Position numbers and translations under genes: made by a program. From assembly GCF_900102675.1 (NCBI RefSeq), contig NZ_FMYX01000005.1, forward strand, positions 62,001 through 126,000: a stretch of 64,000 nucleotides of DNA, given 5' to 3'. Numbering within the stretch: position 1 is the stretch's first letter; every line of letters begins with the position of its first letter. This document shows, one piece after another, positions 9,306 to 24,412 of the stretch. This DNA comes from Pseudomonas guariconensis (lineage in GTDB: Bacteria > Pseudomonadota > Gammaproteobacteria > Pseudomonadales > Pseudomonadaceae). The notes beneath the pieces were generated by a model, which did no database searches, had not been told where the DNA came from, and saw nothing but the letters and a program-made list of their open reading frames with translations.

Positions 9306-11279
9306 TCAACGCGAAGCCTTGCGTCGTGGTTGCCTCGGCTTGCTGCCCGTAGCTTTGGCGCTGTCGGCAGAAGCCTTGCCTTTCCCGCCACTGCGCCGTT
9401 TTTTCTTCCAAGGCGCCCCCTTGCTCCCCGCCGGCACCGGCGGCCCGCTGATGGTCAGGCGCATGCCGCTGCAGCGCTGCACCAGCTTGCCCATCCAGGC
9501 CGATTGTCGGGCGACGAACTCTTCCAGGCTCATCTCGCCGCTCTGCACCATGTCCAGCGCCTGCTCCCAGATGGCGGTGGTACCGGGGTCGGCGATGGCG
9601 CGGGGTACGGCGTCGATCAGGCTGAAGGCAGCCGGTGTGGCGGACAGGGCCTTGCCGTTCTTAACCAGGTAACCGCGGTCGAGCAGGCCCTGGATGATGC
9701 TGGCCCGGGTGGCCTCGGTGCCGATACCGGTGGTTTCCTTGAGCTTCTGCTTGAGCAGTGGGTCGTCCACCAGCTTGGCGACGTTCTTCATTGCCTTGAT
9801 CAGATCGCCTTCGGTGAAGGGTTTGGGCGGTTGGGTCCACAGGTCCTTGAGTTGCAGGTCATGCACGGCGCAGGCCTGGCCTTGGTTCAAGGTCGGCAAC
9901 ACCTGAGGCGGTGGCGCTTCGCGGCCTTTGGCCGGGGTCAGCGCCTCGGGCAGGGCCCGACGCCAACCAGGCTCGACGATCTGCTTGCCTACCGCGCGCA
10001 GGGCGTGGCCGGCGCAGTCGAATTCGGCCTGGGTGCGATCGTACTCGTGGTTGGGCAGGAACTGCGCCAGGTAGCGGGCGCGGATCAAGGTGTAGACGGC
10101 CTTGTGCTTGGGTGGCAGGCGCGAAGGGTCGCTGGCGGCGGCGGTGGGGATGATGCCGTGGTGGGCGCTGACCTTGGCATCGTTCCAGGCCCGCGAGCGG
10201 CGCTGGGGCTCCAGGTGCGCTTGCAAAGGCGCAAGACTGCCGTCGGCGCGTTGCAGGGCGGCCAGGATCCCCGGCGCCTCGCCATGCTGGCTGAGCGGCA
10301 GGTAGCCGCAGTCGCTACGTGGGTAGGTGATCAGTTTGTGAGTTTCGTACAGGGCCTGGGCAATATCCAGGGTCTCCTGGGCGCCGAGGCCGAGCTTCTT
10401 GGAGCAGACCTCCTGCAGGGTGCCCAGGTCGAAGGGCAGGGGAGCCGCTTCGCGCACGCGTTCGGTGGCCACCTTGGTCACCTGGGCGCTGCCGGCGGCC
10501 TGCATGTCGACGGCGGCTTGCTGGGCCAGTGCCGGGTTCAGGCAGCGGCCCTGATCGTCACAGTTATCTTCGGGCGCTCGCCATTGAGCGGTGAAGACGC
10601 TGCCGCTGCTCTGGAGTTGCACATCGATAGCCCAGTAGGGCACCGGCACGAAGTCAGCGATGCTGCGGTCGCGGTCGACCACCAGGCGCAGGGTCGGTGT
10701 CTGTACCCGGCCCACCGGCAGCACGCCCTGGTAGCCGGATTGGCGGCCCAGCAGTGTGAACAGGCGGCTCATGTTCATACCGATCAGCCAGTCGGCGCGG
10801 GAGCGGCCGAGGGCCGAATGGTACAGGCTGAAAGTCTCCTGCCCTGGCAGCAGGCGGGCCAGGGCCTTGCGGATCGAGGCGTCGTCCAGGGCCGAGAGCC
10901 ACAGGCGTTGGATCGGGCCGCGGTAGCGACAATGCTCCACCAGCTCGCGGGCGATCATCTCGCCTTCGCGGTCGGCGTCGGTGGCGATCACCAGTTCCCG
11001 GGCTTCACCGAGCAGGCGCTTGACGGCCTTGAACTGGCTGGCGGTCTTGGGCTTGACCAGCATCTTCCATTTTTCCGGAATGATCGGCAGGTCCGCGAGG
11101 TTCCAGCGCTTGTAGCGCTCGTCGTAGCTGTCGGGCGGGGCGGTTTCGAGCAGGTGGCCGATGCACCAGGTCACGCAGACGTCGGAGCCTTGCCAGCAAC
11201 CGTCGGCCTTGCGGGTGGCGCCGAGGACTTTGGCGATGTCCTTGGCCTGGGAGGGTTTTTCGCAGAGGAACAGGCGCAT
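9306..11279 (-). CDS. topB: DNA topoisomerase III
   Basis: 657 residues, type IA topoisomerase. The N-terminal TOPRIM domain begins MRLFLCEKPSQAKDIAKVL, with acidic residues in ATDADREGEMIAREL. The catalytic tyrosine sits in LITYPRSDCGYLP. The last 35 residues are a Lys/Arg-rich tail, a common DNA-binding extension in Pseudomonas TopB. The enzyme decatenates replication intermediates and resolves recombination structures. It is a single-gene unit flanked by REP palindromes on both sides. Confidence 0.95.
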   Translation of the reverse strand: MRLFLCEKPSQAKDIAKVLGATRKADGCWQGSDVCVTWCIGHLLETAPPDSYDERYKRWNLADLPIIPEKWKMLVKPKTASQFKAVKRLLGEARELVIATDADREGEMIARELVEHCRYRGPIQRLWLSALDDASIRKALARLLPGQETFSLYHSALGRSRADWLIGMNMSRLFTLLGRQSGYQGVLPVGRVQTPTLRLVVDRDRSIADFVPVPYWAIDVQLQSSGSVFTAQWRAPEDNCDDQGRCLNPALAQQAAVDMQAAGSAQVTKVATERVREAAPLPFDLGTLQEVCSKKLGLGAQETLDIAQALYETHKLITYPRSDCGYLPLSQHGEAPGILAALQRADGSLAPLQAHLEPQRRSRAWNDAKVSAHHGIIPTAAASDPSRLPPKHKAVYTLIRARYLAQFLPNHEYDRTQAEFDCAGHALRAVGKQIVEPGWRRALPEALTPAKGREAPPPQVLPTLNQGQACAVHDLQLKDLWTQPPKPFTEGDLIKAMKNVAKLVDDPLLKQKLKETTGIGTEATRASIIQGLLDRGYLVKNGKALSATPAAFSLIDAVPRAIADPGTTAIWEQALDMVQSGEMSLEEFVARQSAWMGKLVQRCSGMRLTISGPPVPAGSKGAPWKKKRRSGGKGKASADSAKATGSKPRQPRRKASR

Positions 11280-11403
11280 GGCCGGGAACGCTTCATCGCA
11301 AATGAGGGCGCTAGAATGCGCAAGCCAGGGCGCGGAAGCAAGCTTTGTCTGGATGGATATACAGCTTTTTGTCAGGGCGCGTTTCAGCGTCCTCCTTGAC
11401 TAT

Positions 11404-11467
11404 TCGCGGGTTAACCCGCTTCCACAGGTGCTTCGCTGAGCCCTGTGGGAGCGGGGGTTACCCGCGA
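11404..11467. repeat. Inverted pair of P. putida-type REP elements
   Basis: Two REP units face each other: CGCGGGTTAACCCGCTTCCA on the left (arm 11404-11428) and the near-complementary arm at 11442-11467 with CTGTGGGAGCGGGGGTTACC. They can fold into a stem of about 25 bp with a 13-nt loop. The pair lies in the 219-bp gap between topB and the GNAT gene, which otherwise shows no gene. Confidence 0.8.
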
Positions 11468-11498
11468 TTAGGTCCGTCGAATCAGACCGACTTGCGGG

Positions 11499-11933
11499 TC
11501 AGGCCGGTTCGCGGGAGTCGCGCACCATGTCCACATGCGGGATGCCGGCCTCGAGGAATTCCTCGCTGACCACGCGGAATCCCAGGCGCTCGTAGAATGG
11601 CGTGGCGTGTACCTGGGCGCTGAGCATCTGCTGCTTGAGGTCACGGTTCTGCGCTTCGACGATCACTGCGCGCACCAGGGTGTCGCCGACCTTCAGCCCG
11701 CGCCAGTCCTTGAGCACCGAGATCCGCCCGATGGTGCCATCGGGCAGCAGGCGTGCGGTGCCGATCGGGTAGTCCCCTTCCAGGGCCAGGAAGTGCAGGG
11801 CGTCCTGGTCTTCGGCGTCGAACTCCAGCTCTGGTGGAATGTGCTGCTCGGCGACGAACACCGCCTCGCGGATGCGGCGGATATCGGCGTTGTCTTTATG
11901 CCAGTCGGCGAGGCGAACGCTGATCTTATTCAT
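11499..11933 (-). CDS. GNAT family N-acetyltransferase
   Basis: 144 residues from the ATG at 11933; a TTG six bases upstream is also in frame but less likely. The acetyl-CoA site region RISVLKDWRGLKVGDTLVR (a variant of R/Q-x-x-G-x-G/A) and the family ending ATPFYERLGFRVVSEEFLE identify a small GNAT enzyme of the ElaA/YjcF-like type. The substrate is unknown. Its start overlaps the 3' end of roxA by 8 bp, so the two are translationally coupled. Confidence 0.88.
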   Translation of the reverse strand: MNKISVRLADWHKDNADIRRIREAVFVAEQHIPPELEFDAEDQDALHFLALEGDYPIGTARLLPDGTIGRISVLKDWRGLKVGDTLVRAVIVEAQNRDLKQQMLSAQVHATPFYERLGFRVVSEEFLEAGIPHVDMVRDSREPA

Positions 11934-13098
11934 TGGCAAATCCCAGGCTTCCTTGTTTGACCAGCTGGCACAGCAATGTCAGACCTTCTTCGTCTTCGAG
12001 CCACTGAGAAAGGTTTTCGATGTGCAGCGCGTCGGCGGCGCAGATCAGCTTGAGCAGCTCACGCAGATGGCCCGAGAGCAGGCGGCTCTGGCCGCTGGCG
12101 AACAGCAGCAGGTTATCGTCGACTTCCGACCAGGCCATGCGCGCGCTCGGGTTGCGGATCAGGATGGCGCCTTGCTCCAGGCTGTCGATCAGGTCTTCTT
12201 CGCTCAGCTCTTCGCCGGTCACCAGCTCCGGATAGCGCGGCTCGGTCATGAACTGGCCGAACCAGGTCAGCAGCAGGCGCTCGTCACCCATGTGCTCGGC
12301 CAGCAGGGCCTTGAGGCGGTCCAGGGCATCGTGCTGGATCTGGTGAGGATCTGCGGCAGGCTGGGCGTCGGCATCGCTGTAACGCTCCTCGTCCGGCAGG
12401 AACTGGCTGAGGAAATCGGTGAAGTGGGTCAGCACTTCAGCGGCGCTCGGGGCGCGGAAGCCCACCGAATAGGTCAGGCAGTCGTCTTCGGCCACGCCGT
12501 AGTGGGCCAGGCGCGGCGGCAGGTAGAGCATGTCGCCAGGCTCCAGGGTCCATTCGCTGCTCTGTTCGAATTCGGCGAGGATGCGCAGGTCGGTGTGTTC
12601 CAGCAACGGGCTGTCGCTGTCGCACATCTGGCCGACTTTCCAGTTTCGCTTGCCGTGGCCCTGGAGCAGGAACACGTCGTAATTGTCGAAGTGCGGGCCG
12701 ACGCTGCCGCCTGGCGCGGCGAAGCTGACCATCACGTCATCGATACGCCAGCTTGGCAGGAAGCGGAAATGCTCCAGCAGCTCGGCGACTTCCGGGACGA
12801 ACTGATCCACTGCCTGGACCAACAGGGTCCAATCGCGCTCTGGCAGGGTGGCGAAAGTGTCTTCGGCGAAGGGGCCGCGGCGCAGCTCCCACGGGCGCTC
12901 GCCGTGCTCGAGCACCAGGCGAGACTCGACTTCCTCTTCCAAGGCAAGGCCGGCCAGTTCGTCAGGGTCGATCGGGCTTTCGAAGTCCGGGAAGGCCTGG
13001 CGCACCAGCAGGGGCTTCTTCTGCCAGTAGTCGCGAAGGAATTCACGGGCCGTCAGGCCGCCCAGCAGCTGCAGTGGAGTATCAGGATTCATGTTCAA
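11926..13098 (-). CDS. roxA: Ribosomal protein uL16 arginine hydroxylase (JmjC/cupin)
   Basis: 390 residues. The Fe(II)/2-oxoglutarate facial triad is seen as HFD in GSVGPHFDNYDVFLLQGHG plus a distal His in PRLAHYGVAEDD. This is the YcfD/RoxA family, which hydroxylates an arginine of ribosomal protein L16 (Arg81 in E. coli). The C-terminal third matches the dimerisation/winged-helix part of the family. It is co-transcribed with the GNAT gene, whose start lies within its last codons. Confidence 0.92.
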   Translation of the reverse strand: MNMNPDTPLQLLGGLTAREFLRDYWQKKPLLVRQAFPDFESPIDPDELAGLALEEEVESRLVLEHGERPWELRRGPFAEDTFATLPERDWTLLVQAVDQFVPEVAELLEHFRFLPSWRIDDVMVSFAAPGGSVGPHFDNYDVFLLQGHGKRNWKVGQMCDSDSPLLEHTDLRILAEFEQSSEWTLEPGDMLYLPPRLAHYGVAEDDCLTYSVGFRAPSAAEVLTHFTDFLSQFLPDEERYSDADAQPAADPHQIQHDALDRLKALLAEHMGDERLLLTWFGQFMTEPRYPELVTGEELSEEDLIDSLEQGAILIRNPSARMAWSEVDDNLLLFASGQSRLLSGHLRELLKLICAADALHIENLSQWLEDEEGLTLLCQLVKQGSLGFANE

Positions 13099-13130
13099 CC
13101 TATTGAAAAAACGTAATTTTCATCCGGGAA

Positions 13131-13155
13131 TAAAAACGCCCGGCCAGGCCGGGCG
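13131..13155 (-). terminator. Rho-independent terminator after purB
   Basis: A GC-rich perfect inverted repeat CGCCCGGCC-A-GGCCGGGCG at 13137-13155 is followed, on the minus strand, by a run of T (AAAAA on the plus strand at 13132-13136). It sits 18 bp beyond the purB stop. Confidence 0.85.
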
Positions 13156-13173
13156 TTGATCACGGGGCGCAGG

Positions 13174-14670
<1,497 letters not shown>

Positions 14671-15291
14671 TTACCCTCGCATCATGTCGTACAGTTCGTT
14701 GAGCAATTTGCGACGGCTGAACACCAGCTGCCAGCGGTGTCCACCCAGCTGACGCCACAGACGCGCAGCGCGGATGCCGGAGAGCAGCAGGGCGCGGATC
14801 TTCGAGGCATTGCCGGCCTGCTGAAGGAAGCGCATGTCGCCATGCACTTGGATGCGCTGGCGCAAGGTGCTCAGGGTGTCCTGGTACAAGGCTCCGCTGG
14901 ATGCGATGACATTATCGTGAACCAGGCCGAAATGATCGGCCTGGGCCTGGATCTGGGGCAGGCGCTTGCCGATGGTCTCGAGCATGTCGTCCCGTTTGGC
15001 CAGCTGGCGCTCCAGGCCGAGCATCGACAGGGCATAGCGCAGCGGCTCGCGCTGAAGGCTGCTGGGGTCGCGCTCCAGGGCGCCGACCAGGGCGCGGTAG
15101 CCGTCGCGCAGGTTCAGGTCATCGCCGCCGAACACCTCCAGGGTGTCCTTGGGGTCCCGCACCAACAGGCTACCCAGCATGCAGCCGATATTGGCCTCGC
15201 TGGCCTGGCCGGTCCGGGCGATGCGGTCGACCAGCACTGCGGCCTGGAACACGCCGCCCAAGGCGACCAACTGCTCCTGGAGAGTATTCAT
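14671..15291 (-). CDS. hflD: High frequency lysogenization protein HflD homologue
   Basis: 206 residues from [18 protein letters not shown]. Family-typical segments are [12 protein letters not shown] and a conserved mid-protein stretch around [12 protein letters not shown]. HflD is a mostly helical peripheral membrane protein; in E. coli it binds phage lambda CII, but its cellular role is unclear. The start overlaps the mnmA stop by 4 bp (ATGA), so expression is coupled to the tRNA thiolase. Confidence 0.93.
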   Translation of the reverse strand: MNTLQEQLVALGGVFQAAVLVDRIARTGQASEANIGCMLGSLLVRDPKDTLEVFGGDDLNLRDGYRALVGALERDPSSLQREPLRYALSMLGLERQLAKRDDMLETIGKRLPQIQAQADHFGLVHDNVIASSGALYQDTLSTLRQRIQVHGDMRFLQQAGNASKIRALLLSGIRAARLWRQLGGHRWQLVFSRRKLLNELYDMMRG

Positions 15292-16412
15292 TGGCGAGGG
15301 CTCCAAGGCTCGGCGGTCTCGATCACACCGCCGCCCAGGCATACCTCGCCGTCATAGAACACCACCGACTGCCCCGGAGTGACAGCGCGTTGCGGCTCGT
15401 CGAAGACCGCGCGATAGCCATGCTCGGTGCGCTCCAGGGTGCATTGCTGGTCGCTCTGGCGGTAGCGCACCTTGGCGGTCAGCCTGCGCGGGCTGCTCAG
15501 GTCGATCGGGTTGACCCAGAAGATCTCCGAGGCGAGCAGGGCGCGGGAGAACAGCCAAGGGTGTTCGTTGCCTTGACCGACCACCAGTACGTTGCGGGTC
15601 AGGTCTTTGTGCAGCACGTACCACGGCTCGTCGCCGGCGTCCTTCAGGCCGCCGATGCCCAGGCCCTGGCGCTGGCCGATGGTGTGGTACATCAGGCCGT
15701 GGTGACGCCCGATGACTTCTCCGTCGGTGGTCTCGATGTCGCCCGGCTGGGCGGGCAGGTACTGCTTGAGGAAATCGCTGAAGCGGCGCTCACCGATGAA
15801 GCAGATACCGGTGGAGTCTTTCTTCTTGGCCGTGGCCAGGCCGTGCTTCTCGGCAATGGCACGTACTTTGGGCTTTTCCAGCTCGCCGACCGGGAACAGG
15901 GTGCGGGCGATCTCCTTGCCGCCGACAGCATGCAGGAAATAGCTCTGGTCTTTGTTCGGGTCCAGCCCCTTGAGCAGTTCGGTGAGCTCGCCGGTGTCGC
16001 GGCGGCGCACATAGTGGCCGGTAGCGATCAGGTCGGCGCCCAGGGACAGGGCATAGTCGAGGAAGGCTTTGAACTTGATCTCGCGGTTGCACAGGATGTC
16101 CGGGTTCGGTGTACGTCCGGCCTTGTACTCCTCCAGGAAATGCTCGAATACGTTGTCCCAGTATTCGGCCGCGAAATTGGCGGTATGCAGCTTGATACCG
16201 ATGCGATCGCACACGGCCTGGGCGTCGGCCAGGTCCTCGCGGGCGGTGCAGTATTCGGTGCCGTCGTCCTCTTCCCAGTTCTTCATGAACAGACCTTCCA
16301 CCTGGTAGCCCTGCTCCATGAGCAAAAGGGCGGAGACGGAAGAGTCCACGCCGCCGGACATGCCGACGATAACGCGGGTCTTGGCGGGGTCTTTGAGTGC
16401 TGGGCTGGTCAT
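15288..16412 (-). CDS. mnmA: tRNA 2-thiouridine(34) synthase MnmA
   Basis: 374 residues. The PP-loop ATP-binding motif [16 protein letters not shown] is at the N-terminus, and the two catalytic cysteines lie in [12 protein letters not shown] and [13 protein letters not shown]. MnmA adds sulfur at U34 of tRNA-Lys, Glu and Gln, receiving it through the TusA-TusBCD-TusE relay. tusD, tusC, tusB and tusE are also in this window at 36.2-37.6 kb. hflD follows with a 4-bp overlap. Confidence 0.96.
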   Translation of the reverse strand: MTSPALKDPAKTRVIVGMSGGVDSSVSALLLMEQGYQVEGLFMKNWEEDDGTEYCTAREDLADAQAVCDRIGIKLHTANFAAEYWDNVFEHFLEEYKAGRTPNPDILCNREIKFKAFLDYALSLGADLIATGHYVRRRDTGELTELLKGLDPNKDQSYFLHAVGGKEIARTLFPVGELEKPKVRAIAEKHGLATAKKKDSTGICFIGERRFSDFLKQYLPAQPGDIETTDGEVIGRHHGLMYHTIGQRQGLGIGGLKDAGDEPWYVLHKDLTRNVLVVGQGNEHPWLFSRALLASEIFWVNPIDLSSPRRLTAKVRYRQSDQQCTLERTEHGYRAVFDEPQRAVTPGQSVVFYDGEVCLGGGVIETAEPWSPRQ

Positions 16413-16470
16413 GGCTACCGGTGTGTATCAGGGGGAAAAATTCCGATTCTATCAGGCCAAGGGCCGGACG

Positions 16471-16911
16471 TCAGTCGCGCAGCAAGGCGAGGCTATGCAG
16501 TGGACCGGCCAGGTAATCGTCGATGCAGCGCGGTACCAGCTCGCTGCGCCAGCGTGCGGGGTCGGCCAGCAGTTGCTCGCGGGTCAGCCAGACGGCACGG
16601 ACAATATCGCTGTCCAAGGGGCGGGCGGCGTGGTGATGCACGGGGCGCGCGGCGAAACAGATGCGCTGGTAGGTAACGCCATTGCTGGGGGCGGTATAGA
16701 GGTAGATGCCAACCACGCCAGTGAGTTCGACTTCCCAGGCGGTTTCCTCCAGGGTCTCGCGCAGGGCGGCCTGGGTCAGGGTCTCGTTGGGCTCAAGATG
16801 CCCGGCAGGTTGGTTGAAGACGTGTTGGCCGGCCTTGAACTCTTCGACGAAGAGAAACTTGCCCTCGTGTTCGACGATGGTGGCGACGGTGATGTGGGGT
16901 TGCCAGGACAC
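16471..16911 (-). CDS. Nudix hydrolase (NudJ-like)
   Basis: 146 residues from a GTG start at 16911, chosen because GGGAGAG stands 9 nt upstream and the family begins VSWQPHITVATIVE. The Nudix box is GHLEPNETLTQAALRETLEE followed by T. The protein resembles NudJ, a thiamine-pyrophosphate and nucleotide phosphatase. Its place 58 bp upstream of mnmA is a conserved Pseudomonas arrangement. The exact substrate is not deducible. Confidence 0.88.
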   Translation of the reverse strand: MSWQPHITVATIVEHEGKFLFVEEFKAGQHVFNQPAGHLEPNETLTQAALRETLEETAWEVELTGVVGIYLYTAPSNGVTYQRICFAARPVHHHAARPLDSDIVRAVWLTREQLLADPARWRSELVPRCIDDYLAGPLHSLALLRD

Positions 16912-16941
16912 GGTCGGTGCTCTCCCTAAGTGACAAGCTCC

Positions 16942-17001
16942 AAGCTGCAAGCCACAAGTCAAGATGCTATGCAGACTGCGCTTGCTTGTGGTTTGCAGCT
17001 T
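16942..17001. repeat. Dispersed inverted repeat (CTTGCAGCTT family)
   Basis: A 17-nt arm AAGCTGCAAGCCACAAG at 16942-16958 is matched by its reverse complement (one mismatch) at 16985-17001, with a 26-nt spacer. Related words recur at 14611-14633 and 19678-19711, all intergenic, so this is a dispersed repeat family distinct from the CGCGGGTAAACC-type REPs. Confidence 0.6.
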
Positions 17002-17014
17002 GAAACCTGCGGCT

Positions 17015-17052
17015 GAAAAAGCACAAACCCCGGTGCGTGGCCGGGGTTTGTG
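17015..17052 (-). terminator. Rho-independent terminator after idh
   Basis: A perfect 12-bp stem CACAAACCCCGG / CCGGGGTTTGTG (17022-17033 and 17041-17052) with a 7-nt loop is followed on the minus strand by TTTTTC. It sits 16 bp past the idh stop. Confidence 0.85.
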
Positions 17053-17068
17053 GTGTTACATCAGAACC

Positions 17069-21038
<3,970 letters not shown>

Positions 21039-21048
21039 AGGCAATGAA

Positions 21049-21079
21049 AACCGGCCAGCCCTTGCGGGGCTGGCCGGTT
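21049..21079. terminator. Terminator between icd and cspD
   Basis: A perfect 13-bp stem AACCGGCCAGCCC / GGGCTGGCCGGTT with a 5-nt loop lies between the convergent stops. On the minus strand it runs into TTTTC, so it is a good cspD terminator; on the plus strand the T-run is weak, but it probably serves icd as well. Confidence 0.8.
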
Positions 21080-21110
21080 GCCGATGTGCCTGCAGAAGGT
21101 CAGGGGTGGA

Positions 21111-21368
21111 TCAGGCCTGGACGATGCTCTCGACCGGCTGGACTTCGACTTTCGATGCCGTGGCGCCGGCGCCGCAGATGTTGACGGCGTGCAGCCCCTT
21201 GGGTCCCTGGACGATGTCGAAGGTCACGGACTGGCCAGCCTTGAGTGTCTTGTAGCCGTCCATCTGGATATGCGAATAGTGGGCGAACAGGTCTTCGCTC
21301 TTGCCCTCCTCGTTGACGAATCCATAGCCCTTGGCATTGTTGAACCACTTGACTTTACCGCTCGCCAT
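21111..21368 (-). CDS. cspD: Cold-shock-domain protein CspD
   Basis: 85 residues from ATG 21368 (MASGKVKWFNNAKGYGFV), with AGAGGG 8 nt upstream; an earlier in-frame ATG at 21374 is too close to that site. RNP1 (KGYGFV) and RNP2 (LFAHYS) motifs bind single-stranded nucleic acid. The extension past residue 67 (GATASKVEVQPVES) fits the CspD branch, which inhibits replication in stationary phase in E. coli. It is divergent from clpS, the same neighbourhood as in E. coli. Confidence 0.92.
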   Translation of the reverse strand: MASGKVKWFNNAKGYGFVNEEGKSEDLFAHYSHIQMDGYKTLKAGQSVTFDIVQGPKGLHAVNICGAGATASKVEVQPVESIVQA

Positions 21369-21598
21369 CCTCATGTCCCTCTGCAAAGGACTCCATCACT
21401 GGAGTATCATCCACGTCATCCGCATACGAACCATGCGAAAAAATCTGGTTGACTGCGCGGATCTTTATCGATCACGGTGGGTTCTTATTGGTTGTAACAC
21501 CGTTTTGCCGATAGTCAAGGTCAGACGGCCCCCGCGCCGGCAGCGGCCTACGCGGTCAAACCATCACCTTAACTTGTCGTTATGATGAAATTCTTTCC

Positions 21599-21961
21599 AT
21601 GCAACCACTCAGCCAGATTCGACTAACATTCAATCAGGATCGCCCGCAATCTAACGAGGACGACGGCTCCGGTCTGGCGGTACAGGAAGCCAAGCCGATC
21701 CTGCAGGCGCCACCGATGTACAAGGTGGTTTTGTTCAACGATGACTACACGCCAATGGATTTCGTCGTCGAAGTGCTCGAGACGTTCTTCAATCTGAACC
21801 GCGAGCTGGCGACCAAGATCATGCTGACCGTCCATACCGAAGGGCGGGCAGTGTGCGGATTGTTTACCCGTGACATCGCCGAGACAAAGGCCATGCAGGT
21901 CAACCAATACGCCAGGGAAAGCCAGCATCCGCTACTCTGTGAAATCGAGAAGGACGGTTAA
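21599..21961 (+). CDS. clpS: ClpS adaptor (N-degron recognition)
   Basis: 120 residues. The N-terminal 30-40 residues are a flexible arm; the core has [19 protein letters not shown] and [20 protein letters not shown], typical of ClpS. It delivers proteins with destabilising N-terminal residues to ClpAP. clpA follows after 30 bp. The enzymes that create such N-termini (aat, bpt) are encoded 2.5-4 kb downstream. Confidence 0.96.
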   Translation: MQPLSQIRLTFNQDRPQSNEDDGSGLAVQEAKPILQAPPMYKVVLFNDDYTPMDFVVEVLETFFNLNRELATKIMLTVHTEGRAVCGLFTRDIAETKAMQVNQYARESQHPLLCEIEKDG

Positions 21962-21991
21962 TCGCCGACCACTTGGGTATGAGGTGAAGCT

Positions 21992-24262
21992 ATGTTAAAC
22001 CGCGAGCTCGAAGTCACCCTCAATCTGGCCTTCAAGGAGGCTCGTTCGAAGCGTCATGAGTTCATGACCGTCGAGCACCTGCTGCTAGCACTCCTTGACA
22101 ATGAGGCCGCCGCGACCGTTCTGCGCGCCTGTGGCGCCAATCTCGACAAGCTCAAGCACGACCTGCAAGAGTTCATCGATTCCACCACGCCGCTGATCCC
22201 TGTCCATGACGAGGACCGCGAGACTCAGCCGACCCTGGGCTTCCAGCGCGTGCTGCAGCGTGCCGTGTTCCATGTGCAGAGCTCCGGCAAGCGCGAAGTC
22301 ACCGGCGCCAACGTGCTGGTGGCGATCTTCAGCGAGCAGGAAAGCCAGGCCGTGTTTCTGCTCAAGCAGCAGAGCGTGGCACGCATCGACGTGGTCAACT
22401 ACATCGCCCATGGCATCTCCAAGGTGCCGGGCCACGGCTCGCACAGCGAAAACGATCAGGACATGCAGGACGAGGAGGGCGGCGAATCTGCTTCCTCGAG
22501 CAATCCGCTGGATGCTTATGCCAGCAACCTGAACGAATTGGCCCGTCTGGGCCGCATCGATCCGCTGGTGGGGCGTGAGCAGGAAGTCGAGCGCGTCGCG
22601 CAGATTCTTGCTCGTCGGCGCAAGAACAACCCGCTGCTGGTCGGCGAGGCTGGCGTGGGCAAGACGGCCATTGCCGAAGGTCTGGCCAAGCGCATCGTCG
22701 ACGGTCAGGTGCCGGATCTGCTGGCACAGAGCGTGGTGTATTCCTTGGACCTTGGCGCATTGCTGGCCGGTACCAAGTACCGCGGCGATTTCGAGAAGCG
22801 CTTCAAGGCGTTGCTCGGTGAGCTGCGCAAGCGTCCGCAGGCCATTCTGTTCATCGACGAGATCCACACCATCATCGGTGCAGGTGCTGCATCCGGTGGC
22901 GTGATGGATGCCTCCAACCTGCTCAAGCCGCTGCTGTCGTCGGGCGACATCCGCTGCATCGGCTCGACCACCTTCCAGGAATTCCGTGGCATTTTCGAGA
23001 AGGACCGCGCCTTGGCGCGGCGCTTCCAGAAGGTCGACGTCACCGAGCCGTCGGTCGAAGATACCGTGGGCATCCTGCGGGGCCTGAAGGGCCGCTTCGA
23101 GAGTCATCACAACATCGAATACAGCGACGAAGCTTTGCGCGCCGCCGCCGAACTCGCTGCGCGCTATATCAATGACCGGCACATGCCGGACAAGGCTATC
23201 GACGTGATCGACGAGGCGGGTGCCTATCAGCGCCTGCAGCCAGAGGGCAGTCGCGTCAAGCGCATCGATGTGCCTCAGGTCGAGGACATCGTCGCCAAGA
23301 TCGCGCGGATCCCGCCCAAGCATGTCACCAGCTCCGACAAGGAGCTGCTGCGCAACCTCGAGCGCGATCTCAAGCTCACCGTGTTTGGTCAGGATGCCGC
23401 CATCGATTCGCTGGCCACTGCCATCAAGCTGTCCCGTGCCGGGCTCAAGTCGCCGGACAAGCCGGTCGGCTCGTTCCTGTTCGCAGGCCCCACGGGTGTG
23501 GGCAAGACCGAGGCGGCCCGTCAGTTGGCCAAGGCGCTTGGGGTGGAGCTGGTGCGCTTCGACATGTCCGAGTACATGGAGCGGCATACCGTATCGCGCC
23601 TGATCGGTGCGCCTCCTGGCTATGTCGGGTTCGACCAGGGTGGTCTGCTGACCGAAGCGATCACCAAGCAGCCGCATTGTGTGCTGTTGCTCGATGAGAT
23701 CGAGAAGGCCCACCCGGAAGTGTTCAACCTGCTGCTGCAGGTGATGGATCACGGAACCCTGACCGATAACAATGGGCGCAAGGCGGACTTCCGCAACGTG
23801 ATCCTGATCATGACCACCAACGCCGGTGCTGAAACTGCCGCGCGGGCCTCGATCGGGTTCACTCAGCAGGACCACACGTCTGACGCTATGGAGGTGATCC
23901 GCAAGAGCTTCACGCCGGAGTTCCGCAACCGTCTGGACACCATTATCCAGTTCGGCCGCCTGAGCCACGAAACCATCAAGAGCATCGTCGATAAGTTCCT
24001 CATCGAGCTGCAGGCGCAGCTGGAAGACAAGCGCGTGCTGCTGGAAGTCAGTGATGACGCCCGCGGTTGGCTGGCGGCTTCTGGTTATGACGTGCAGATG
24101 GGGGCGCGGCCGATGGCGCGGCTCATCCAGGACAAGATCAAGCGGCCGCTGGCCGAAGAGATCCTGTTCGGCGAGCTCTCCGAGCATGGCGGCGTGGTGC
24201 ATGTCGACCTGCGTGATGGCGAGCTGGTGTTCGACTTCGAGACCACGGCTGAGGTTGCATGA
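21992..24262 (+). CDS. clpA: ATP-dependent Clp protease ATP-binding subunit ClpA
   Basis: 756 residues. A Clp N-domain (1-140) is followed by two AAA+ modules with Walker A motifs [15 protein letters not shown] (about 220) and [15 protein letters not shown] (about 495), and Walker [13 protein letters not shown] and [13 protein letters not shown]. It unfolds substrates and feeds them to ClpP, with ClpS as adaptor. The short acidic linker after the N-domain ([14 protein letters not shown]) is usual. Confidence 0.97.
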   Translation: MLNRELEVTLNLAFKEARSKRHEFMTVEHLLLALLDNEAAATVLRACGANLDKLKHDLQEFIDSTTPLIPVHDEDRETQPTLGFQRVLQRAVFHVQSSGKREVTGANVLVAIFSEQESQAVFLLKQQSVARIDVVNYIAHGISKVPGHGSHSENDQDMQDEEGGESASSSNPLDAYASNLNELARLGRIDPLVGREQEVERVAQILARRRKNNPLLVGEAGVGKTAIAEGLAKRIVDGQVPDLLAQSVVYSLDLGALLAGTKYRGDFEKRFKALLGELRKRPQAILFIDEIHTIIGAGAASGGVMDASNLLKPLLSSGDIRCIGSTTFQEFRGIFEKDRALARRFQKVDVTEPSVEDTVGILRGLKGRFESHHNIEYSDEALRAAAELAARYINDRHMPDKAIDVIDEAGAYQRLQPEGSRVKRIDVPQVEDIVAKIARIPPKHVTSSDKELLRNLERDLKLTVFGQDAAIDSLATAIKLSRAGLKSPDKPVGSFLFAGPTGVGKTEAARQLAKALGVELVRFDMSEYMERHTVSRLIGAPPGYVGFDQGGLLTEAITKQPHCVLLLDEIEKAHPEVFNLLLQVMDHGTLTDNNGRKADFRNVILIMTTNAGAETAARASIGFTQQDHTSDAMEVIRKSFTPEFRNRLDTIIQFGRLSHETIKSIVDKFLIELQAQLEDKRVLLEVSDDARGWLAASGYDVQMGARPMARLIQDKIKRPLAEEILFGELSEHGGVVHVDLRDGELVFDFETTAEVA

Positions 24263-24279
24263 GGTCTGGGCTGCTTGCA

Positions 24280-24338
24280 GCCCCTTTCGCGACATTAAGG
24301 CTTCTCCTGTGGGAGTGGCCTTCTGTCGCCAAAAGAGC
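24280..24338. repeat. Degenerate REP-type inverted repeat after clpA
   Basis: GCCCCTTTCGCGACATTAAG at 24280 is roughly inverted at 24317-24338 (GGCCTTCTGTCGCCAAAAGA), around CTGTGGGAGT. These words match the P. putida REP vocabulary (CTTTCGCGACA, CTGTGGGAG), but the arms have diverged by several mismatches. Confidence 0.55.
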
Positions 24339-24370
24339 AGAAAGCGACCCTCTGCATTCGAGCGAGCACA

Positions 24371-24400
24371 AAAAAGCCCGGCACATTGGCCGGGCTTTTT
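24371..24400. terminator. Bidirectional terminator between clpA and infA
   Basis: A perfect 12-bp inverted repeat AAAAAGCCCGGC / GCCGGGCTTTTT with a 6-nt loop provides a T-run on both strands. It separates the convergent clpA and infA genes. Confidence 0.9.
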
Positions 24401-24412
24401 ATTGGCTGAGAC

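Noticed and set aside
9330..11399. 689-codon plus-strand frame
   Set aside because: Antisense shadow of topB, supported by its TOPRIM and catalytic Tyr motifs.
22085..24295. 736-codon minus-strand frame
   Set aside because: Antisense shadow of clpA with both AAA+ modules on the plus strand.
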